Shown here: one piece after another, positions 57,647 to 64,000 of the stretch
Position numbering within the stretch: the first letter of the stretch is position 1
How the letters are laid out: every line of letters begins with the position of its first letter
From: Nostoc sp. JL34
GTDB lineage: Bacteria > Cyanobacteriota > Cyanobacteriia > Cyanobacteriales > Nostocaceae
Direction: 5' to 3'
Assembly: GCF_017114945.1 (NCBI RefSeq)
Contig: NZ_JABXKQ010000047.1
Coordinates: 1-64,000 of the forward strand
DNA length: 64,000 nt
Program-made: the position numbers and the translations under genes
The notes under the pieces: generated by a model
Database searches by the model: none
Told to the model about the DNA's origin: nothing
The model's input: only the letters and a program-made list of their open reading frames with translations

Positions 57647-58390
57647 TTGCGATCTCTGCAAATTGCGATCGGTTCATGGTATCCTCTCTTTTCAGAGTAT
57701 CAATCTTTATATAACAGCATTAACCAAAGAAAATTGTCATCACGAACAAAACAGCCAGGAGAGCAAATTCGTAAATTGGTTAAGGAGCGTCGCCAGTCTG
57801 CAATGCTGAGTTATGCTTTTGCAGTGCTTGTTCTGATGGGGACGATACTGTTATTCAGTATCTTCAGTACTTCTTTTGTGGGGATGTTGCTCTCACTGGG
57901 GGCATTGGTAGGCTCATACTACCTGTTTCGTAATGGGCAATACTTAATGAAAAGAGCGGGTGATGCTCAACGTGGTGCTACAGCCGAAACTGAAGTAGCT
58001 ATATTATTGCGCCCTTTGGAACATCGAGGATGGCAATTAGAATACAACCTCCGAATTAGGAGATGGGGTGATGCAGATGTTGTGCTGCATTCTCCTCAAG
58101 GTAACTGGTACGTAGTCGATGTTAAATCCCATAGCGGTACTAAAGTTTATGAAAGTGGTCGTCTGCGTAAACGCTACGGCAGAAATACCTTTGATTTTAA
58201 CGAAGGTGATTTGATAGGCAAAGTTAAAGGTCAAGCAACAGAAGTAAAATACTTAAAAAGTGCGCGGTGGGTGACTGCACTGCTTTGTTTTACAAAAGGT
58301 AATGTCGATATTCCTAGCAATGAAGTTGGCGGTGTTTATATTGTAAATGCCACTGATTTAGTTAATATTTTGTTACATTTAGATAAATAA
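57647..58390 (+). CDS. NERD-domain membrane nuclease-like protein
   Basis: The protein of up to 247 residues has two membrane segments (about residues 55-75 and 80-95) and a C-terminal NERD (nuclease-related) domain with GATAETEVAILL, then WGDADVVLHSPQGNWYVVDVKSHSG. The latter is a PD-(D/E)XK-like site with Asp and the D-x-K pair. NERD proteins are predicted to cleave DNA. The start is uncertain: TTG at 57647 opens the frame, and an ATG at 57803 would remove most of the pre-membrane part (GEQIRKLVKERRQS), which looks conserved. It is 50 bp upstream of the caspase gene on the same strand. Confidence 0.8.
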   Translation: MRSLQIAIGSWYPLFSEYQSLYNSINQRKLSSRTKQPGEQIRKLVKERRQSAMLSYAFAVLVLMGTILLFSIFSTSFVGMLLSLGALVGSYYLFRNGQYLMKRAGDAQRGATAETEVAILLRPLEHRGWQLEYNLRIRRWGDADVVLHSPQGNWYVVDVKSHSGTKVYESGRLRKRYGRNTFDFNEGDLIGKVKGQATEVKYLKSARWVTALLCFTKGNVDIPSNEVGGVYIVNATDLVNILLHLDK

Positions 58391-58440
58391 TTATATTCTC
58401 TGTAAAATCACTTAAATATCACTTATGTACATGGAGTTAA

Positions 58441-59412
58441 ATGAAAGTGAACGATAAATTTACTCACGGTTATGCACTATTAATTGGTGTAGGGGAGTCT
58501 AAATATAGTAAGCTTTCGCTACCAGTAACAGTAAAAGATACTCAAGCAATTTATGCTGCTTTAATTGACCCGCAATTATGTGCCTATAACGATGATAAAG
58601 ATCATATTCGGGTGCTGAATAATCAAGAAGCAAATCAAGCCGCTATTCTAGATGGATTGAATTGGTTAAAAGAAAAATCAGCCGCAGACCCTTATGCAAC
58701 CGTATTTGTTTATTATTCAGGACATGGCTGGATAGATAAAAATACACAAAATTATTATTTACTACAACATGATATTAAGCCAACTAAGCTTGCTAGTTCC
58801 GCACTTGCAGCCGAAACTTTCGCAGATGCATTAAGACAAATAAAAGCAGAACGTTTATTAGTTGTGATTGATAGTTGTCATGCAGCCGGAATGGCAACTT
58901 CTAAAGAGGCTGATTTAGAGCTACAAGAAGAATTTGAAGATTTTATTCGAGTTGCTCCATCTAAAGGCTTAATTGATGATTTGAAACAAGGCAAAGGCAG
59001 AGTAGTTTTTACTTCCTCTGAAGGTGAGCAACAATCTTGGATAAAAGATGAATCAAGCAGCATCTATACTTATCATTTTCTTGAAGCTTTGCATGGTGCT
59101 GGTAATCAGCCCGGTGATACAGAAGTTCGGGTTTCTAATTTAATGAATTATTTGGGTAAAACTGTACCTGATAGTGCGCGTCAGTTGTACAAAGCAGAAC
59201 AAATTCCGCATTTTGATATGGATGCAGGAGATTTTGTAATTGCCAAACTTCGGGGTGGTAAAGGTTTATCTGATAAGGGATGGGATGAAGTCAAGCCTCA
59301 AGCTACACAAAAGATTAATAAAATTGCCGAGACGATAAACCAGTATGGAAAGTTTATCACGAATATTAATGAAGCTAGTGATATCCATATTGGTGATACT
59401 TACAATAAATAA
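58441..59412 (+). CDS. Caspase family (peptidase C14) protein
   Basis: The 323-residue cysteine protease has the dyad His95 (YYSGHGWID) and Cys146 (IDSCHAAGM). The first strand reads ALLIGVGESKY. After the catalytic domain (to about 280) comes a short helix and the tail ININ-like TNINEASDIHIGDTYNK, a signature that also occurs at the end of other conflict-system proteins and may serve as an adaptor or oligomerisation tag (inference). GGAG precedes the ATG. It sits between a NERD gene and an SF1 helicase-PLD gene on the same strand. No signal peptide is present. Confidence 0.9.
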   Translation: MKVNDKFTHGYALLIGVGESKYSKLSLPVTVKDTQAIYAALIDPQLCAYNDDKDHIRVLNNQEANQAAILDGLNWLKEKSAADPYATVFVYYSGHGWIDKNTQNYYLLQHDIKPTKLASSALAAETFADALRQIKAERLLVVIDSCHAAGMATSKEADLELQEEFEDFIRVAPSKGLIDDLKQGKGRVVFTSSEGEQQSWIKDESSSIYTYHFLEALHGAGNQPGDTEVRVSNLMNYLGKTVPDSARQLYKAEQIPHFDMDAGDFVIAKLRGGKGLSDKGWDEVKPQATQKINKIAETINQYGKFITNINEASDIHIGDTYNK

Positions 59413-59440
59413 CTTCTGCAAAACAATAGAGGGATAACTG

Positions 59441-59506
59441 ATGACTACCCCAAATGAATTTAAGGATATTTTTGAAAAGATTGCAGAGCTACTGCTATCT
59501 GATTAG
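59441..59506 (+). CDS. Possible 21-residue micro-ORF
   Basis: ATG at 59441 opens 21 codons (MTTPNEFKDIFEKIAELLLS plus D) ending with TAG at 59504. AGAGGGA lies about 8 bases upstream. The peptide would be a single amphipathic helix. It lies between the caspase and the helicase gene and could be a small partner, a leader peptide or a remnant of a larger gene. Confidence 0.35.
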   Translation: MTTPNEFKDIFEKIAELLLSD

Positions 59507-59559
59507 ACTAGTAATAATACATAGAAAACTTAAACTAGCATCACAACCTGGAGGTACTT

Positions 59560-62500
59560 TTGAACGCAGGCAGCAAGGTAGATAAAATTCTCAATGCGTG
59601 GTTCGATTACATTGCATTGGATGATTATAGTAATGCCAGGATTGAAGCCAACAGCGATAAAGTCAAACAGCGTGGTGTAAAGCTAGTACGCGACCATGTA
59701 TTAATTGAGGCAGCCACTTTTTCAGAACTACAAAAAAAAGTTAACCAAAGGCAAAAATTTCAACAAGAAGCAGCCTGGGTTTTATCTTTTCCACAAGTTT
59801 TAGATGTAGAAGAAGGGAAATCTTATCTTTGTCCTCTGTTTAGCTTGGATCTTACATCCATTCTCAAGGGAGAGTATCAAGAGCAAGGATGGAACTTAGA
59901 TAGCTTGACACTCATAGAAGCTGGAGACAACTTAGCCACATTCCTTAAATTAGATGATGAACAGTGTGAAAAATTGATTACTAAAGATGGGCTACGACGG
60001 TTTCTTGAAACAACTTTTGGGCTAACATTTAATAGCTATCAGGATTGGATGGAGCGAATTATTATACCTCGTCGCTCTCGTGACCCAATTCAACGTCAGC
60101 CCTATTTGTTTGAGTTTACAGGCGGCAGATTTACTGGTAATCTCCGGCAAGACTTGAAAGATATTAAATTAGGCTCGAAAAATTGGTCAAAAAGACATCC
60201 AGCTTCTGAATATTTGTTCGGTGTGCCTAACTCTGCAAAAGACGAAGTTATTTACATGGGAGCTTTCCCAACTCATGCACCGACTAATTCACAATCAACA
60301 GCACTAAAACACGCTCAAAGTGAACCTATAACAGTTGTACAAGGGCCTCCTGGTTCGGGGAAAACTACTCTTATTCTTCATGTTATTGCTCAACAGGTAG
60401 TCAACCGCGCACTCAGCTTAATTGAAACTGGCAAGAACATCAATAACCTGACAGTAGTTAGTAGCACGAATAACAAAGCAGTTGATAATGTTATTGAAAA
60501 GCTAGATAAATTTTTAAAAAATGAATTATTTTATCTAAAAGGAGGGAATAAAGGTAATATTCAATCATCTAGCGGAGCCATCCAACAACTGCGGCAAGCT
60601 ATTGAATTTTTACAAAAGAATAGCTTTGATGAAAAACTATATAATTCATTAAAACAGAGTATTAAAGCAATTAAAGTTGAAATATTAGCAGAAGAGTCTA
60701 AATATTTAGAACTACGTCATCAACGAGATTTAGATGAAAAACTACACCAACATCTTTCCGAGAAAATTCAAACACTGCAAAAGCATTTAGATGAAATTTT
60801 AGCTGCCATAACCCCTTTTCAAAGAGGAGCAAGAGCTTTATCAGAGTATAATCAACTACCAATCCAAGCTTATCGGACAATAGAGAAGTACTTTAATAAA
60901 GCTGAATCACTGCTATCTGAAGGAAAATTAACTTGGTGGGTTCGTCTATGGCGTTGGCTGACTGGTAAAACAGAAGAACGTATTTTACGTGATGTCAATT
61001 CAGTTTGCCAATCAGCAATAGCACAAACATCTGGAACTAGTTTTCCTATAGAACCACCTAGCACTCGTGCTGATTTAATTCAACAAGCGCGATTAGTTAG
61101 AGAAAGAATAGATAAGGCAGATGAGTTAAAAAATATACAACAAATATTAGAAAAAAAGTATAACGATAGAGACAAGACAAAGCAACAAAATGATGATGCT
61201 TTTAAGGAATTCCAGATATTAGAAGTTAGCTTGGCAACTCCACTAGAAGATTTTTATACTTCGTTTCATCAAAATTTTCATGACAAGCACCAAGAGCTAT
61301 TTAAGTTATCGTGGCAGTTTCTTATTCAGCAAGCACTATACAGTAAAGACAGAGGAAAACAGACTTTAGAACTATATTCAAGTGTTCTCTCAGGATATAG
61401 GAAAGATAAAGATAGAATGGCAGAAAACTTAGATGAACATATTAAATATCTGAGTTTAATTTTTCCTGTCATCACTACCACGTTACCCTCGGTGCGAAAT
61501 ATGCTCCCGTGGGTTGAGGAATGTGTTGACCGCACAATTGTAGACGAAGCCGGAATGATTGACCAGCATAAAACTTTTCCGTTATTGGTGCGATCGCGCA
61601 AAGCTATTATTGTTGGTGATCCTCTACAAATTGAACCTATTATCAATCTAAGTCAGCAGAGACGCGATAATTACCGCCAAACAGCGTTTCTTGGCAGAGG
61701 ATTAACTGAAATCGATTACCATCGTTACAGTCCAGAAGAGGAGTATAGCGCTACTACCTATCATCGTGCCGCCGGAGCAAGTGGAGAAGATAATGATCAA
61801 GGCCACGGAATTTTTTTGAAGGAGCATTATCGTTGTCAGCCTAGTATTATTCAATATTGCAACGCTATTACTAACTATGATTTAGAAATAAAAACAGAAC
61901 CAGTAAATTCTTTATTAGATTCACACTTAATTGCTTACGACGTTGAAGGTAATATCCACAATAATGCAAATGAGGAAGAAGTTACTGCTGTATGTGAGAT
62001 AATTCAACATTTGGTTAAGCAAGGTTACTCATTAGAAGACATAGGCGTTATTTCACCCTTTAACGTTCATGCTGCTGTATTAAAAGAACGATTAAAAAAT
62101 AAATTCCCTAAACTAGACTCAAAATCTGTTGGAACAATTCACACTTTTCAAGGTTCTGAGAAGAGAGTAATTATCCTGTCTACAAAAGTATGCCGACCTC
62201 AAGATAATGTTTACTGGATTAACAAACGACCAAATCTTCTTAATGTGGCTGTATCGAGAGCAAAAGAACTATTTATTTTGGTTGGCAATCTTTACAAACT
62301 AGAAAAAGGAAATTTGACGCGTCAGCTAGTTGAACATATTCGGGAGCATGGGGTTGTTTTAGAATACAAATCTGAGGCTGAAATTCCCAAAGCTGAACCT
62401 GGAAATATTCTAATCTATAATTGTGAGCATTTACAAATTTTTCGAGAAGCTATTGAGCAAGTTGAAGAAGAATTGATCATTGTCACGCCTTGGATTCGAG

Positions 62501-62910
62501 GAAATGAATCAAAACGCTTTGTTAATGATGTTGTTTCAGCATTAGAAAGAGGGGTAAAAGTAACTGTAATTTACGGAAATAAAGGCAGCGAAGAAAATGA
62601 TTATAATGATGCTGTTCTTGAGAAGAATTTGAGAGATTTATTCTCACGGTATTCAGGTTCACGATTCAGTCGTTTAGGTGAAGGAATACATATAGAAAGT
62701 AGGGGAACAAATGCAAGAATTTTAATTTGTGACACGAAACTTGCTGTCATAGGAAGTTGGAATTGGCTGTCTCATCCTTACAGAAAGCAATGTAGTAGAG
62801 CATCACTGAATATTAAGCCTCAAATTCGCCAAGAAACAAGCATAAAACTTTCTGAATTATCATCTATTGAGGATGTAAAAGCAAGTATTTCTCGACTAAT
62901 TACATCATAA
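59560..62910 (+). CDS. SF1 (UPF1-like) helicase fused to PLD-like domain
   Basis: The 1116-residue protein starts with TTG at 59560 behind a strong GGAGGT. Residues 1-250 are an N-terminal domain of unknown type. The helicase core has Walker A GPPGSGKTT with Lys268, a long coiled-coil insertion (about 330-620), Walker B VDEAGM with Asp662-Glu663, motif IV-V TIHTFQGSEK and motif VI NVAVSRAKELF. The C-terminal region (about 935-1090) resembles a phospholipase-D-type nuclease (LIIVTPWIRGNE, GVKVTVIYG, LICDTKLAVIGSWNW). There the catalytic His-x-Lys is Asn1051-Ala-Arg1053, so PLD catalysis is doubtful. It is colinear with NERD and caspase genes. Confidence 0.88.
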   Translation: MNAGSKVDKILNAWFDYIALDDYSNARIEANSDKVKQRGVKLVRDHVLIEAATFSELQKKVNQRQKFQQEAAWVLSFPQVLDVEEGKSYLCPLFSLDLTSILKGEYQEQGWNLDSLTLIEAGDNLATFLKLDDEQCEKLITKDGLRRFLETTFGLTFNSYQDWMERIIIPRRSRDPIQRQPYLFEFTGGRFTGNLRQDLKDIKLGSKNWSKRHPASEYLFGVPNSAKDEVIYMGAFPTHAPTNSQSTALKHAQSEPITVVQGPPGSGKTTLILHVIAQQVVNRALSLIETGKNINNLTVVSSTNNKAVDNVIEKLDKFLKNELFYLKGGNKGNIQSSSGAIQQLRQAIEFLQKNSFDEKLYNSLKQSIKAIKVEILAEESKYLELRHQRDLDEKLHQHLSEKIQTLQKHLDEILAAITPFQRGARALSEYNQLPIQAYRTIEKYFNKAESLLSEGKLTWWVRLWRWLTGKTEERILRDVNSVCQSAIAQTSGTSFPIEPPSTRADLIQQARLVRERIDKADELKNIQQILEKKYNDRDKTKQQNDDAFKEFQILEVSLATPLEDFYTSFHQNFHDKHQELFKLSWQFLIQQALYSKDRGKQTLELYSSVLSGYRKDKDRMAENLDEHIKYLSLIFPVITTTLPSVRNMLPWVEECVDRTIVDEAGMIDQHKTFPLLVRSRKAIIVGDPLQIEPIINLSQQRRDNYRQTAFLGRGLTEIDYHRYSPEEEYSATTYHRAAGASGEDNDQGHGIFLKEHYRCQPSIIQYCNAITNYDLEIKTEPVNSLLDSHLIAYDVEGNIHNNANEEEVTAVCEIIQHLVKQGYSLEDIGVISPFNVHAAVLKERLKNKFPKLDSKSVGTIHTFQGSEKRVIILSTKVCRPQDNVYWINKRPNLLNVAVSRAKELFILVGNLYKLEKGNLTRQLVEHIREHGVVLEYKSEAEIPKAEPGNILIYNCEHLQIFREAIEQVEEELIIVTPWIRGNESKRFVNDVVSALERGVKVTVIYGNKGSEENDYNDAVLEKNLRDLFSRYSGSRFSRLGEGIHIESRGTNARILICDTKLAVIGSWNWLSHPYRKQCSRASLNIKPQIRQETSIKLSELSSIEDVKASISRLITS

Positions 62911-62920
62911 TAAAAAAAAA

Positions 62921-63478
62921 TTACATCAAAGTGCAAACAACCCGAAAGCCAAATCTACTATCAGTAACGCTTGCCATTTCAGAAAAGCGAGATGCAGAAC
63001 GACAGCAATTTGGAGAAGAATCCCAAGAACCACCACGCAAAATTCGATATTCTTCATTGCCATCATTTAACCATACACTCCCATCTAAAGGTGCGCCTTG
63101 ATAGTCTTCGTGTTCGTAATCAGCACACCACTCCCAAACTAGCCCGTGCATATCGCATAATCCAAAAGCATTAGCTGGAAAACTACCAACCTCTATTGTC
63201 TGCTGGTAATAAAAAGTATGAATATTTTCGTTATGTCCACAATAATTGGCTAAATTAGGCGTAATTATTTTGCCAAAATGAAATGGAGTTGATGTTTGAG
63301 CGCGACAAGCGTATTCCCATTCAGCTTCGCTAGGTAAACGATATTTTCTTCTTGTTTGTCGTGAAAGTCGCTCACAAAACTCTTGTGCATCATGCCAAGA
63401 AACTCTTTCTACAGGTAAGTTATCTCCCTTAAAACAAGATGGTTCCACTTTAAGACAGCGTTCAAGTGTTATAAACAT
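62921..63478 (-). pseudogene. FGE-sulfatase domain protein, N-terminally truncated
   Basis: The 185-codon frame begins within a formylglycine-generating-enzyme-like domain. Visible blocks are PVERVSWHDAQEFCERLS, YRLPSEAEWEYACRA, FGLCDMHGLVWEWCADY, RGGSWDSSPNCCRSASR and FGFRVV. Intact domains have an extra part of about 60-80 residues ahead of the first block, including the strand pair with VTQxQW, and this is absent; upstream in frame there are stop codons. In conflict-system proteins this domain is often fused to caspase or other effectors, so the fragment may be a relic. It converges on the helicase gene with 10 bp between stops. Confidence 0.7.
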
Positions 63479-63549
63479 TTATTAAAAATAGTGTAACTTT
63501 TTCTATCTCTAACTCACTCGATAGCTAAACTAAGCGATCGCAGACAAAA

Positions 63550-63578
63550 AAATAGCACATCCTAAAAGATGGCTATTT
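63550..63578 (-). terminator. Terminator downstream of the SSB-like gene
   Basis: AAATAGC-A-CATC (550-561) pairs with GATG-GCTATTT (568-578) with one bulged base and loop CTAAAA. On the minus strand the stem is followed by TTTTTGTC. It lies about 60 bp past the stop of the gene at 63639. Confidence 0.65.
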
Positions 63579-63638
63579 GTAGAAATTGTCTAATCCTAAT
63601 GTTAGTTAGCAAATTGAATACACGCTCAACTACCAAAT

Positions 63639-64000
63639 TTAAAAGGGAATATCATCTGGATCTGGTTCTTCCGCTTTCACTGCTGGATAAGTGGTTCGTT
63701 CATAATTTGTGGGTTGGGGTACGGGTTCGTAACTTGGCGCTTGAGTAGTAACGCCAACAGGATTTGTCGCTGGACGTGCTAACTCGTAAGTGGGAACATC
63801 TTTCTGTGGAGGACGAGATGCTGCTGGTTGTCGTGGAGCAGTTTCAGTGAATGATGGGGTTACGGTTGCTGAGGGCAATGGATCGGTATCAAAACTACCT
63901 CCAACAGATTGAATTTGTTGCACTGTCAATTCAGCACGTTTTTCTTTAAAACCTTCTTGACGATCAACAGTATTCATAGTTAAACGTCCTACCAAGATGA
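63639..64000 (-). CDS. SSB-like protein, C-terminal part (runs past window end)
   Basis: The frame is open to the right window edge, so only the C-terminal 119 or so codons are seen. The first readable part, LVGRLTMNTVDRQEGFKEKRAELTVQQI, resembles the last strand of the OB-fold of a cyanobacterial single-stranded-DNA-binding protein. A long Pro/Thr/Ala-rich linker follows, and the protein ends EEPDPDDIPF, which is the SSB C-terminal peptide that recruits DNA repair partners. It is probably a second SSB paralogue. The ATG at 63977 (MNTVDRQEG) is within the fold, not a start. Confidence 0.75.
   Translation of the reverse strand, partial: ILVGRLTMNTVDRQEGFKEKRAELTVQQIQSVGGSFDTDPLPSATVTPSFTETAPRQPAASRPPQKDVPTYELARPATNPVGVTTQAPSYEPVPQPTNYERTTYPAVKAEEPDPDDIPF

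Noticed and set aside
57576-57809. A 77-codon frame overlapping the start of the NERD gene
   Set aside because: It overlaps the NERD reading frame, has no recognisable motif, and starts before any ribosome site.

Overview
The window reads as chromosomal DNA of a filamentous, heterocyst-forming cyanobacterium of the Nostoc/Anabaena type. The evidence is the very frequent HIP1 octamer GCGATCGC, many heptameric tandem repeat arrays (STRRs) between genes, several interspersed repeat families typical of this group, a PrcA-type calcium-dependent subtilase, and a set of large signalling proteins (WD40 STAND protein, serine/threonine kinase, CHAT and caspase proteins). The strain cannot be named from the sequence alone.

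Layout. 0-1.3 kb: an EACC1-like gene followed by a caspase on the minus strand, an arrangement known from prokaryotic conflict systems. 1.6-4.3 kb: typA/bipA and small ORFs. 4.5-11.6 kb: a divergent two-partner-secretion pair, in which the TpsA-like protein carries a GT2 glycosyltransferase in front of its signal peptide and a CHAT protease at its C-terminus, opposite its TpsB transporter. 12.2-18.8 kb: five colinear minus-strand genes (membrane protein, asparagine-synthetase-like protein, a fold-III PLP decarboxylase homologue without its lysine, a zinc-ribbon/membrane/TOPRIM protein, a VOC protein). 19-22 kb: an I9-propeptide-like protein divergent from the PrcA subtilase. 22.4-28.7 kb: thiC with a TPP riboswitch, D-lactate dehydrogenase, an RTX-like protein, a phosphodiester glycosidase and an RluE-type pseudouridine synthase. 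28.8-34 kb: an accessory stretch with a decayed IS1634-family element, a 254-bp internally deleted copy of it, a GNAT gene, a visibly GC-richer SDR gene and a two-gene cassette of unknown function. 34.3-41.7 kb: housekeeping genes (EF-G-like GTPase, TPR protein, PsiE-like protein, Rpn-like nuclease, MTHFR-like protein, trpS). 42-48.7 kb: signalling genes (PstS-like protein, kinase, STAND-WD40). 48.9-53.5 kb: M15 peptidase, a broken CYTH-like gene, DUF1304 protein and a membrane patatin. 53.7-57.5 kb: ureE, ureF, ureG and a double ABC ATPase. 57.6-63.5 kb: a same-strand run of NERD nuclease, caspase, a 21-codon ORF and an SF1 helicase fused to a PLD-like domain, flanked by an FGE-sulfatase fragment. 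The window ends inside an SSB-like gene with a DDIPF tail.

The strongest candidates for undescribed biology are the NERD-caspase-helicase/PLD cassette, the GT2-TpsA-CHAT fusion, the zinc-ribbon/TM/TopoVI-type TOPRIM protein, and the cluster that combines a lysine-less PLP-fold enzyme with an asparagine-synthetase-like protein lacking its N-terminal cysteine. The latter protein also carries a 30-residue in-frame insertion made of a genomic repeat. All functional statements come from motif reading without database searches.
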